From NCBI RefSeq assembly GCF_000317555.1, contig NC_019746.1:124001-188000 (forward strand): a stretch of DNA of 64,000 nt. The letters run 5' to 3'. The position numbers were made by a program, and so were the translations under genes. This document shows, piece after piece, positions 35,142 to 45,300 of the stretch. Position 1 is the first letter of the stretch; every line of letters begins with the position of its first letter. Source of the stretch: Gloeocapsa sp. PCC 7428 (GTDB lineage Bacteria; Cyanobacteriota; Cyanobacteriia; Cyanobacteriales; Chroococcidiopsidaceae). The notes beneath the pieces were generated by a model, which was not told the DNA's origin, searched no databases, and worked only from the letters and a program-made list of their open reading frames with translations.

Positions 35142-37655
35142 TTAAAACTCCCAGTTAATTTTCCCAAAAACGGTAAAGGGGGCACCTGGAATCACGCGCA
35201 AATCTCCCCGCGCACCTTCAAAGTAGTTGACATCAAATAAATTCTGGAAATTTAACGAAACGCGAAAGCGATCGCCTTGATAAAATAGTGCAGCATCGGT
35301 ACGCAGATAACTGGGAAGCGTAAACGAGTTATCTAAATCGCCTTGTTGTTCTCCCGCATAAAATAACCCCACACCAAAACCTAAACCGCGTAAATCGCCT
35401 GTTGGAATTTGATACGTTGTCCACAAACTTGCCGCATTTTGCGGAACATTGATCAAAAAGTTGCCTTCCTCAATGCTGTCATCTTCTACAACGCGAGCAT
35501 CGGTATAAGCATAACTCGCTAAGATATTCCAACCTGGTAACACTTCTCCGACGACATTAAGCTCAATTCCCTGGCTGCGCTGTAGTCCAGTTTGTTCAGT
35601 CACAAAAGGGTCATTTGCCCCCGATACCACTACATTCGTTCGTTCTAGATCGTACAATGCCAACGTTGTTGAAAGTCTTTGTTCCAACCAATCTGCTTTG
35701 ATGCCTACCTCGTATTGTCTACCACGTTCTGGCTGTAACGGATCGCCGATAATCAATTCCTCAGTTGCTAGGTCGCGCGTTTGTTCGCGTCCAACCACTG
35801 GGACAAAAGATTCGGTGTAACTCGCATACAGCGAAACATTCGCTGCGGGTTTATAGACAAGTCCTACTCTCGGACTAAACGCTTGGTCTTGACGGTCAAA
35901 ACTTTGGGTGTCATCGCCGCGATCTTCGTATGTTTGATCCGCAATATCAAAGCGTCCGCCTAAAACAAAGATCAGGTCATCCGAAATAGAAATTTGGTCT
36001 TGCAGATAAAAACCAATCGAATTATTTTCGGTGCGGGTATTCTGCAAAGGAATGACAAAATCAAGTAGGCTTTCCGGTTGATAAACTGGGTCAAAAATAT
36101 CAATGGGAGCCAGTGGTTGAATGTCAATAATATCTTCTAATGAATCTTTCGATAGTTCAATCCCAAACAAAAGTTCGTGCCGCACACTACCTGTCGCAAA
36201 TCTACCAATGACGTTTGTGTTAAAGTTAATACTACTTTCTTCGCTAGGATTTATAAAAAGAAGACGCTGTAGCGTACGTCCATCGTCATCGAGCGATCGC
36301 CCTAAAGCAAATGTATTTTCAGGAGCGTCTACGGTAGCAAATACAAATTCATTATTAATTGACCAATTATCGCTAAAATTATGCGTTAACCGATAGCCGA
36401 TGCGTGTAGTGGTGGTTTCACTTTCCGCTAAATCGGGTTCTCCTAGGTTCACACTCCGCCGAATTTCGCCAATTGGGTTATTGATGACAGTACCAAAGGC
36501 GGGTAGTTCGGGCGCACCGCCCCAACTCGAATTTTTAAAATACTCAATTTCAGCGGTGAGTTGCGTTTGTTCGGTATCTATTAACCGTACTACGGGAGAA
36601 ACAAAAAACGATTGCGTTTCCTCAAAGTCTCTAAAACTATTTGACCATTCATACGAAGCATTTAAACGATATCCTCCTGGTAGCGAATCGCCAAAAGGTC
36701 CGCTAATATCAATCGCCGGACGGTGTAACCCGTACTGACCAACAATGTATTCGATGATATAGTAGGGTTCGTCTAATGGCTGTTTCGTCACAACGTTGAC
36801 CGTACCACCTGGGTCGCCTTGTCCAAACAATACGGATGCGGGTCCGCGTAAAACTTCAACACGCTCGATATTAGAAGTTCCGGCGATGCGTCGCAAGGTA
36901 CTATCGCGCTGTCCATTGCGCAGAACATTTCGAGTTTCAAATCCGCGAATTACCGGAGTCACTGCGGGTGCATCGGTGGGGAGACGACCGCTTGTTACTC
37001 CCGCCGTATTGCGTAACGTTTCACCGAGTGTTGTCGCGCCTTGCTCTTCGATGATGCGGCTAGGAATGACTTGAATTGATTGTGGTACGTTAATAATAGG
37101 AGTATCTGTGCGCGTGCCGACGGATGATTCGGGGATGCGATACAAGGGGTCGCGAGTCCCTGTAACGATAATTTCAATCGGTGCATCCGCTTGGGCGGTT
37201 GTGGAAGCACCCAAAATAAATTCTTGTCCCTCGGCACGAAAAGCTGTAGTAGGTGGCGCATTCTGTCCCGTGATTTCGATGCGGATGCTCGCGGATGCTA
37301 AACTTCGGACTGTTACTCGTGTGATTCCCGTGACTGGGTTTGTAAACTCAAATTCGCTTTGTGGTGTATCGATGACAGCATTCGGAATATCTGCAACTAC
37401 GGTATTGTTGACGACACTTGTTACAGGTTGTAACTGGTTCGGCTGTGGCGTTGTCAGCACAACCTCTAACCCCGCGTCTGTCTCGTAAACTTCTACGTTT
37501 GTTACACGGGTTACATTACTAATTTGCGCTGGTAATTGCGCGGTATGAGTAGACGACACTGATTGATTTAGTGCTGTGTCTGCTTGAACTGGGATCGCAA
37601 CTACGCAGCCGACACTAATGAGCCATAGACTCAAGAGAAATGACTTTTGCTTCAT
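35142..37655 (-). CDS. AMIN-domain TonB-dependent siderophore receptor
   Basis: This 837-residue outer membrane protein has a signal peptide (about 1-25: LLSLWLISVGCVVAIPVQA). An AMIN domain (about 45-150: NVEVYETDAGLEVVLTTPQP) follows, which is a cyanobacterial hallmark probably contacting peptidoglycan or the periplasm. The plug domain (about 175-300) has IIVTGTRDPLYRIPESSVGT, RIEEQGATTLGETLRNTAGV-type and RIEVLRGPASVLFGQGDPGG patterns. A 22-strand barrel ends in a terminal aromatic, FGKINWEF. It imports ferric siderophores using TonB energy. It is followed by the MFS gene and is divergent from the FAAL/PKS genes, with a possible Fur site 40 bp upstream. Confidence 0.92.
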   Translation of the reverse strand: MKQKSFLLSLWLISVGCVVAIPVQADTALNQSVSSTHTAQLPAQISNVTRVTNVEVYETDAGLEVVLTTPQPNQLQPVTSVVNNTVVADIPNAVIDTPQSEFEFTNPVTGITRVTVRSLASASIRIEITGQNAPPTTAFRAEGQEFILGASTTAQADAPIEIIVTGTRDPLYRIPESSVGTRTDTPIINVPQSIQVIPSRIIEEQGATTLGETLRNTAGVTSGRLPTDAPAVTPVIRGFETRNVLRNGQRDSTLRRIAGTSNIERVEVLRGPASVLFGQGDPGGTVNVVTKQPLDEPYYIIEYIVGQYGLHRPAIDISGPFGDSLPGGYRLNASYEWSNSFRDFEETQSFFVSPVVRLIDTEQTQLTAEIEYFKNSSWGGAPELPAFGTVINNPIGEIRRSVNLGEPDLAESETTTTRIGYRLTHNFSDNWSINNEFVFATVDAPENTFALGRSLDDDGRTLQRLLFINPSEESSINFNTNVIGRFATGSVRHELLFGIELSKDSLEDIIDIQPLAPIDIFDPVYQPESLLDFVIPLQNTRTENNSIGFYLQDQISISDDLIFVLGGRFDIADQTYEDRGDDTQSFDRQDQAFSPRVGLVYKPAANVSLYASYTESFVPVVGREQTRDLATEELIIGDPLQPERGRQYEVGIKADWLEQRLSTTLALYDLERTNVVVSGANDPFVTEQTGLQRSQGIELNVVGEVLPGWNILASYAYTDARVVEDDSIEEGNFLINVPQNAASLWTTYQIPTGDLRGLGFGVGLFYAGEQQGDLDNSFTLPSYLRTDAALFYQGDRFRVSLNFQNLFDVNYFEGARGDLRVIPGAPFTVFGKINWEF

Positions 37656-38288
37656 AATACTGTTCTCACACCCACAATTTTTGAGATTCGGTTTATGAAA
37701 ATCTTATTCAGTGAATGGTAATTGGTAATTGTTGCGACTAGGCTGAGATGCGATCGCTACCTGATTACCTGCACAAGTTCCCATTTCGTTACATCAACTC
37801 CTCGCTCTAGCGAAGTGCTGGCGATCGTAATGATGTGTTAAGCGGTTGTTAGTAATTTATATGGTTAACATAAATACTTTTACTTTCCTTACTGCTCCTT
37901 AGTTTTAGTCATAAGTTGTCTAAAATTCTGACGCTCAGTCCAAACACTTATTCATAATAGTTGCATAAATTTAGCAATTAGCCGATAATTTTTTCTACAG
38001 ACGGCACAAGTTAATACTCAAGCATAGTTGATATCAATTCTGAAGAGGGCTACTTATTAGTGAGTGCTAATTGAATTTGCTTACGGATTACCACTTTGCA
38101 CAGATATGTAGCCATTCCATCTGAGTCATTTTTAACGAACCGCACAAACGCCGAGGAAGAATGAACAGAGGTTTTTGCAAATGATTTAGAACTACTTTAT
38201 ATGAATGGTCAAGTAAACGTAACATTTCGCTCGATATTCTTGCTCTCTCATCGCAGGGCAAATTATTAAGGCATGACCAGTTAATTAT
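37656..38288. other. Divergent control region between receptor and assembly line
   Basis: The 633 bp between the receptor and FAAL genes contain no recognisable gene. Promoters for both directions must be here. A Fur-box-like site (37696-37710) and a ggtaattggtaattg repeat (37716-37732) were noted near the receptor. The half nearer the FAAL gene is AT-rich without a recognisable operator. Confidence 0.45.
37696..37710. promoter_or_regulatory. Possible Fur box
   Basis: TGAAAATCTTATTCA matches a 7-1-7 Fur consensus (TGATAAT-n-ATTATCA) at 10 of 14 positions. It lies 41-55 bp upstream of the TonB receptor start, a sensible position for iron repression. AT-rich DNA makes chance matches common, so this is tentative. 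Confidence 0.3.
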
Positions 38289-41200
38289 ATGGTGATAAGC
38301 TCAACCTCACTACCGTTTTTGTCGGGTAGATCTACACTTGTGGATTTAGTGCAGTATCGAGCCGAGCATCAACCGCAATGCGGCTATGTTTTTCTTGTAG
38401 ATGGCGAGCATGAAGTTGCTTTAAATTATCAAGAAATTGACCAACAGGCACAGGCGATCGCAGCATACATCCAAATGACGAACATCACTGGGCGCGTGCT
38501 GTTGTTGTACCAGCCTGGATTAGATTTTATTACAGCTTTTCTCGGATGTTTGTACGCTGGTGTTGTTGCGGTTCCAGCTTATCCACCGCGACGCAATCAA
38601 AATTTATTGCGGTTAGAATTGCTTGCGGCTGATGCACAAGTAAGCGGAGTTCTGACGACGACGGATGTGGAGTTAGGTAGTTGGAATTCAGAAATTGAAG
38701 TTTCGGCGTGGATTACAACTGATAAAATTTCGCGAAATTTAGCTGAAAATTGGCATAAACCAGAGATTGATGCTGATACTTTGGCATTTTTGCAATATAC
38801 CTCCGGCTCTACAGGAAAGCCGAAAGGCGTGATGATTACGCACAGCAATTTACTGCATAACAGCGCGCTCATCTATCAAAAATTTGAGCATACACCAGAT
38901 AGTAAAGTCGTCAGTTGGCTGCCGTTTTATCACGATATGGGTTTAGTTGGCGGAATTCTGCAACCACTTTATGGCGGATTTCCTGGCGTACTCATGTCTC
39001 CGGTACTTTTCTTACAAAAACCACTGCGCTGGTTACAAGCAATTTCGCGTTATCAAGCTACGACGAGTGGTGCGCCGAATTTTGCCTATGAGATGTGCTT
39101 ACAAAAAATTACCCCAGAACAAAAGCAAAAGCTCGATTTGAGTTCTTGGGATTTAGCGTTTACGGGTGCAGAACCCGTGCGGAATGAAACTTTAGAGCGA
39201 TTTGCGCAAGCATTTGCCGAGTGTGGATTTCGCCGCGAAGCATTTTATCCCTGTTACGGTTTAGCCGAAGCAACATTGTTTGTCAGTGGAGGGACTAAAG
39301 CTGCACCACCTAAAGTTTGTTATGTAGATTCAGTAGCACTTGCACAGAACCGCGTTGTCATAGCCGAACCCTCAAACCAATCCGCTGCAATTGTGAGTTG
39401 TGGTGAAGTAGTCACAAAGTTGGCGATTATTGACCAAGATTTAACACGTTGTCATGCAAATCGCGTTGGCGAAATTTGTTTAGCAGGCGCAAGTGTGACG
39501 CAAGGTTATTGGGGAGACAGTAGGGGCGAGGGGCGAGGGGTGAGGGGCGAGGGGCTAATTGGTTATCCACAAAATGAATTGAATGTCAACATTGATGGAG
39601 AGGTGTTTTGGCGAACGGGGGATTTGGGTTTTTTGTATGAGGGGGAATTATATGTCACCGGACGAATTAAAGATGTGATTATTATTCGCGGTGGCAATTA
39701 TTATCCTCAAGATATTGAACTCACTGTAGAACAAAGTCATCCAAGTTTACGCTTAGGACATGGGGCTGCGTTTGGTTTGGAGGTTGCTGGTAGCGAACAA
39801 TTGGCGATTGTCCACGAAGTTAAGCGCGAGGCAATGCGATCGCTCAATTGTGAAGAAGTCATCAACGCGATGCGGCGGGCAGTTTCGCAGACGCATGAAT
39901 TGCAAGTTTATGCCGTTGTGCTGCTCAAAACAGGGAGTATTCCTAAAACCTCAAGTGGAAAAATTCAACGTTATGCCTGTAGGATAGGATTTATTGAGAA
40001 AAATTTGCAAACTGTAGCGAGTTGGCAAGTAGCCACTGCTGAATCAATGGATGAATCGTTAAATCATCAGTCGGTTGATAGCCCCCTAAATCCACGCCAG
40101 TTGCTACAACGGGGGACATCCCACGCCAGTTTGCTCAACGGGGGGAACCCCCGCACGCAACAGGCTCCGCAACGCACTGGCTCCCCATCTATAGGGGACT
40201 TTGAAAGACTCGGTTCCCCCCGCCCCCTCTCAGTCTCCCCCAATTCTAGGGGAGAAGATCAGGAGAAAATATTAGCTCGCAGGGGGATCGCTCCTCCAAG
40301 TCAGCAGCGTATTGAGAATTCTACGCAAAAGCTGATGCAATGGCTGCGGGATTATGCTAGTGAACGCATTAATTCGCGGTTGATTGACGAACGCCGTGCG
40401 ATTCCGCCGCATATCGTGCTTGATTTTGGCAATCAAGGGTTGCTAGGAATGCAAGTACCATACAAGTATGGTGGGCTGGGACTAAGCCATAGCGAAACAA
40501 TGCAGGTGTTGCAGCAGCTAGGTGCAATTGATTTGACGCTGGCGTTATTTGTTGGATTGAACAATATTCTAGGAATTCGTCCAATTCTCCGTCATGGTAG
40601 CGAAATGCTGCAAAATGAATTGCTACCATTGTTGGCAACTGGTAGAGAACTTGCTGCATTTGCCTTAACCGAACCGCTGGCAGGTTCAAATCCGCAAGCA
40701 ATGACTGCCCAAGCGATTCCGCAGTCAAACGGTAGGTGGCGGTTGCAGGGGACGAAAATTTGGAGTGGTTCAGCTGCATGGGCTGGCGTGACAAATGTGT
40801 TTGTGCAGCATCAAGGAAATGGTATTAGTGGGTTCGCGGTACGGCGTGGGCTGCGACAAGGAAAAGAAGCTTTAACAATGGGGATGCGCGGGATGGTGCA
40901 AAACACCGTGTATTTGAATGATGTTGTGGTTGCACCGGAAGCGATGTTAGGGCAACCAGGCGCGGGAATGCAGGTTGCGCAGGATGCGATGATGTACGGC
41001 AGGTTGGCGATCGCATCGGCAAGTGTTGGTGGGATGAAACGCTGCGCTCAACTGATGCTACGCTACACTTCGCGGCGGACGATCTCAACAGGGAAATTAT
41101 TTGAGAATCCGTTTATCGCCAGCACTTTTAGTCATATTACTGCGGCGATCGCGGCGATAGAAACTTTGGTGACGCAAGTTGCCCAAAAATTAGATGCTGG

Positions 41201-42320
41201 TGTCGAAATTCCACCAGAAATCTATACGGCTTGCAAAACTGCCGCACCGGAATTCTATTGGCAAGTGGCTGATAGCTTGGTGCAGGTATTGGGAGGGCGC
41301 GGCTACATTGAAACCAATATGACTCCTCAGATTTTACGCGATGCGCGAGTGTTGCGAATTTTTGAGGGACCGACTGAGACGCTGCATATGTTTTTGGGTT
41401 CGCGGGTGATTAATGAAAGTAGTGAGTTGAAAAGGTTTATTTGTGAGGTTTGGCAAGCACCAAAGGTTTGGGGATGGTTGGATACTGCTGCTCAGCAAAT
41501 TCAAGAATACTACACTCGTCACGTTCTAGATGCGGTTGATGCTAAGCGGTGGGCGGCGTTGCAAATTGGTGAAGTGGCGACGTTGGCAATTTTGTGGGCT
41601 GCTTTAGAAGATGCGCTGCGAAGATCGCCGTCAAAATCGTTGCAATCTGCGTTGGATTGGGTACAGTTTCAGTTTGAACGGGCGCGATTGCAAAAATGCG
41701 AATCGGTTGCGGTGCAGGCAAGTAGTGAGGCGATCGCAGGATATGTTGATGATATTGGCGATATTGAACAAACTTTGCCTGGCGAAGATTGGGAAGTTGA
41801 TGAATTCTTGCGTAAGTCGAATGCGGTGTCTGCACAACTGAAGTCTGAAAATGGCAAAGACCAATCGCATCGCGAATTCGTCAATGGAGACAATCTTAAA
41901 TTACCAGACTCGCGATCAATTCAAAAATGGTTGATTGATTGGTTGAGTCGGAAACTTAAGTTGCCTACAACGGCGATTGATCCGCGTAAAGCTTTTGCTG
42001 ACTACGGTATAGATTCAGTGATTGCGGTTGAGTTGGCGCAGGACCTACAAGAGTGGTTGAATTATCCGCAGGCGATTGAAGCTACGATCGCTTGGAATTT
42101 CCCAACAATTGAAGCACTGAGTAATCATATAGCAGGAGTGAGGAGCGAGGAGCGAGGGGCGAGTGCAGGAGTGATGAGTTCACAAGTACCTCAAAAAGTA
42201 TTTCTTGAAAAGCCTCCTTATGATAGCCCGCTTGATGCATCTGATTTACAGTCCCTTTCGGAAGCCGAACTTGCAAAGTTATTAGCCGCAGAAATTGACG
42301 CAGTGAGGACAGGCGAATGA
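38289..42320 (+). CDS. FAAL-ACAD-ACP starter protein of the assembly line
   Basis: It is 1343 residues. Residues about 1-580 are a fatty acyl-AMP ligase with FLQYTSGSTGKPKGVMITHS and SWLPFYHDMGLVGGILQPLY. Residues about 680-1065 form an acyl-CoA dehydrogenase-like flavoprotein domain (FALTEPLAGSNPQAMTAQAI, GTKIWSGSAAWAGV, LQVLGGRGYIE-like segment and RIFEGPTETLHMFLGSRV). Residues about 1190-1290 form an acyl carrier domain with phosphopantetheine Ser1243 in GIDSV. The FAAL adenylates a free fatty acid and loads it on the carrier; the ACAD domain probably introduces an alpha,beta double bond on the carrier-bound chain. It overlaps the PKS gene by ATGA. Three linker segments (about 412-427, 598-660 and 1283-1298) are translated repeats. 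Confidence 0.88.
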   Translation: MVISSTSLPFLSGRSTLVDLVQYRAEHQPQCGYVFLVDGEHEVALNYQEIDQQAQAIAAYIQMTNITGRVLLLYQPGLDFITAFLGCLYAGVVAVPAYPPRRNQNLLRLELLAADAQVSGVLTTTDVELGSWNSEIEVSAWITTDKISRNLAENWHKPEIDADTLAFLQYTSGSTGKPKGVMITHSNLLHNSALIYQKFEHTPDSKVVSWLPFYHDMGLVGGILQPLYGGFPGVLMSPVLFLQKPLRWLQAISRYQATTSGAPNFAYEMCLQKITPEQKQKLDLSSWDLAFTGAEPVRNETLERFAQAFAECGFRREAFYPCYGLAEATLFVSGGTKAAPPKVCYVDSVALAQNRVVIAEPSNQSAAIVSCGEVVTKLAIIDQDLTRCHANRVGEICLAGASVTQGYWGDSRGEGRGVRGEGLIGYPQNELNVNIDGEVFWRTGDLGFLYEGELYVTGRIKDVIIIRGGNYYPQDIELTVEQSHPSLRLGHGAAFGLEVAGSEQLAIVHEVKREAMRSLNCEEVINAMRRAVSQTHELQVYAVVLLKTGSIPKTSSGKIQRYACRIGFIEKNLQTVASWQVATAESMDESLNHQSVDSPLNPRQLLQRGTSHASLLNGGNPRTQQAPQRTGSPSIGDFERLGSPRPLSVSPNSRGEDQEKILARRGIAPPSQQRIENSTQKLMQWLRDYASERINSRLIDERRAIPPHIVLDFGNQGLLGMQVPYKYGGLGLSHSETMQVLQQLGAIDLTLALFVGLNNILGIRPILRHGSEMLQNELLPLLATGRELAAFALTEPLAGSNPQAMTAQAIPQSNGRWRLQGTKIWSGSAAWAGVTNVFVQHQGNGISGFAVRRGLRQGKEALTMGMRGMVQNTVYLNDVVVAPEAMLGQPGAGMQVAQDAMMYGRLAIASASVGGMKRCAQLMLRYTSRRTISTGKLFENPFIASTFSHITAAIAAIETLVTQVAQKLDAGVEIPPEIYTACKTAAPEFYWQVADSLVQVLGGRGYIETNMTPQILRDARVLRIFEGPTETLHMFLGSRVINESSELKRFICEVWQAPKVWGWLDTAAQQIQEYYTRHVLDAVDAKRWAALQIGEVATLAILWAALEDALRRSPSKSLQSALDWVQFQFERARLQKCESVAVQASSEAIAGYVDDIGDIEQTLPGEDWEVDEFLRKSNAVSAQLKSENGKDQSHREFVNGDNLKLPDSRSIQKWLIDWLSRKLKLPTTAIDPRKAFADYGIDSVIAVELAQDLQEWLNYPQAIEATIAWNFPTIEALSNHIAGVRSEERGASAGVMSSQVPQKVFLEKPPYDSPLDASDLQSLSEAELAKLLAAEIDAVRTGE
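39524..39560 (+). repeat. In-frame ggggcga tandem repeat inside the FAAL domain
   Basis: Four to five copies of a ggggcgag/ggggtgag unit encode SRGEGRGVRGEGL in a surface loop between the GYWG and RTGDLG motifs of the ligase, a place where relatives have a variable loop. The same kind of repeat recurs at 42138-42170. Confidence 0.75.
40080..40270 (+). repeat. In-frame dispersed repeats forming the FAAL-ACAD linker
   Basis: This block has blocks of GGGGG/CCCCC hairpins, with CCCCTAAATCCACGCCAGTT at its head and TTTGCTCAACGGGGGGAACC and CCCCCGCACGCAAC inside. It is translated as a Pro/Ser/Arg/Gly-rich stretch (NPRQLLQRGTSHASLLNGGN, then APQRTGSPSIGDFERLGSPR). Related copies lie in the intergenic region at 22491-22552 and in the PKS gene at 47133-47170. 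The composition is unlike both flanking domains. Confidence 0.75.
42138..42170 (+). repeat. In-frame gaggagc/gaggggc repeat after the ACP
   Basis: About four copies of a gtgaggagcgaggagcga-type unit encode GVRSEERGASAG between the carrier domain and the C-terminal docking segment. It is in the same class of repeat as at 39524. Confidence 0.7.
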
Positions 42321-45300
42321 ATCGCGAATCCGTTGATTATCGTTCGCTGTTGCAACAAGCATTGCTAGAAATGCGATCGCTCCGTGCGCAATTGAACGCT
42401 GCGCAAACGGTTGAACCAATTGCAATTATTGGGATGGCGTGCCGCTTTCCTGGTGGTGCAAATACACCAGAAATGTATTGGCAATTATTACAAAATGGCG
42501 TTGACGCAATTTCTCTTATTCCACCACAACGCTGGGCAGTTGATGCTTATTACGATCCCAATCCTGACGCTCCAGGAAAAATGTACACTCGTTACGGTGG
42601 GTTTATTGCAGATGTAGACCAATTTGACCCGCAATTTTTTGGGATTTCGCCGCGTGAAGCTGCAAGTATGGACCCACAGCAGCGATTGCTGTTGGAAGTG
42701 AGTTATACGGCTTTAGAAAACGCAGGGCAATCGGTACAAAAGTTAAATGGCAGTCGTACAGGGGTGTTTGTTGGAATCGGCTTTGATGACTACGCCAAGC
42801 GGAGTATATTTTCAGGCGATCCGACGCGCATCGATGCTTACAGCAGTTTAGGAAATACGCGCAGCATTGCTGTCGGGCGATTATCTTATATATTCGGTTT
42901 TCAAGGTCCAACAATGCAGTTGGATACGACTTGCTCATCTTCATTGCTAGCTGTTCATCTTGCTTGTCAAAGTTTGCAAAATCGTGAGTCGAATTTAGCA
43001 CTAGCGGGGGGAGTTAATTTGATGCTTTCTCCTGAACCGACGATTGGGTTTTGTAAATTGAAAGCCTTGGCTGCGGATGGACGTTGCAAAACTTTTGATG
43101 CTAAAGCTGATGGGTATGTGCGGGGTGAGGGATGCGGAATTGTTGTCCTTAAACGGTTAACGGATGCTATAGCTGATCAAGACCGTATATTGGCAATTAT
43201 TCGCGGTTCCGCAGTTAACCACGATGGGCAAAGCAATGGTTTAACCGCACCGAATGGTAATGCACAAGAAGCTGTGATTCGACAAGCGATCGCACAGTCT
43301 CAAATCCAACCGAGTCAAATTCAGTATATTGAAACGCACGGTACAGGCACAAGTTTAGGCGATCCGATCGAAGTTTTGGCATTAGCAAAGGTTCTCGCCG
43401 CAGATCGTAGACAAAGTCCGCTGTATATTGGTTCAGTCAAAACTAATATTGGACATTTAGAAGCAGCCGCAGGCGTGGCAAGTTTAATCAAAGTTGTGCT
43501 GGCACTGCAACATCAACAAATTCCACCACATCTCCATTTCCAACAACCAAATCCGCATATTCCTTGGGAGAAAATCGCAGTTCCGACGCAACTAACACCG
43601 TGGCATACAGATGCAAATCAGCCGCGTTGTGCGGGTGTGAGTTCGTTTGGGATGAGTGGGACAAATGCCCACATTATTTTAGAAGAATTTCCGCAAGCCG
43701 AATTAGCAACTCAACAACACTCACCGCAGATTTTAACGCTATCGGCAAAAACACCAACTGCACTTAGAGAATTGGCGCAATCGTATCAGCAATATTTGCA
43801 CGCACATCCTGATGTATCGCTAGCGGATGTTTGCTATACCACGCACGGGCGATCGCATTATGATTATCGCAGTGCAATTGTAGCAAACTCGACTGCGGAA
43901 GCCCAGAAAAAACTAGAAGCAATAGAGACTATTCGCACGCCACTCCAACGTCCGAAAATTGCGTTTTTATTTCCTGGGCAAGGTAGTCAATATGCAAATA
44001 TGGGGCAAGAGTTGTATCAAACACAACCTCGATTTGCGCAAGTGTTAGATACTTGTTGCGAACTTCTCGAACCGGAAATTGGTATTGATTTACGGACGCT
44101 TCTTTATTCTGATGCATCTGTAGCGCTTAACGAAACCGTTTACGCCCAAACGGCGATTTTTAGTATCGAGTATGCGTTGTCTTGCTTGTGGACATCATGG
44201 GGTGTGTATCCAGATGTTGTCATCGGGCATAGTATCGGCGAATATGTTGCGGCTACCGTTGCTGGAGTGTTTAGCCTCGAAGATGCGCTTAAACTCGTGG
44301 CGACACGCGCTAAATTGATGCAAGCTTTACCCCACGGGCAAATGTTAGCGATCGCTGCAAGTGTAGATACTGTAGCAGCAATAATCACACCATATCAAGA
44401 CGTTGCGATTGCTGCGGTCAATGCACCAAACAGTACGGTTATTTCAGGAGATAGTCAAGCGATTAGTGCGATAACTGCGATTTTACGCGATCGCAATATT
44501 GCTAGCAAACGGTTGGAGGTATCGCACGCCTTTCATTCGCCAATGATGCAACCGGTAGTAGCAGAATTTGAGCGTGTGGCGCAGACGATTGAATATGCAT
44601 TACCAAAGATAGATGTCATATCCAACGTTACGGGCTGTGTCGCGGATAATGAAATTGCTACGCCGCAATATTGGTGCAAGCATATTCTCCAACCTGTGCG
44701 GTTTATGTCAGGAATGCAGACATTAGCACAGCATGAATGTAACGTTTGTTTAGAGTTGGGTGCAAAGCCAGTTCTCACCGCATTAGGACGACGCTGTTTG
44801 CCCGATGCGGATATTTTGTGGTTATCGGGTTTAAACGAATCATCGGAAGTATTTTCAAATCTGGCACAGTTATATGTCGCGGGTGTGGAAATTGATTGGC
44901 AAGCTTTGAAACCTCAAGGTCAACGTTTGGCTTTACCGACATATCCTTTTCAGCGTCAGCGCTATTGGTTGGAAACTCCTCAAATTACAATATCAAATGC
45001 ACCTGCTGATTCACACCCATTACTAGGGCAAAAAGTGAATTTGGCAAAGTTAGAAACAATTCATTTCCAAAATCAAATCAGTCTAAATAATCCCGCTTAT
45101 CTCCAACATCACCGCGTGTTTGATATACCGATTATGCCAGCCGCAGGTTATATCGAAATGGCGCTTGCAGCCGCAGCGCAAGTTTATCAAACGCATAATT
45201 TAGTATTGACTGATGTTGTGATTTATAAAGCTTTAAAACTGACGAACGAACTACAAAAATTACAACTAATATTAACACCCGAAAACCAAAAATATCGCTT

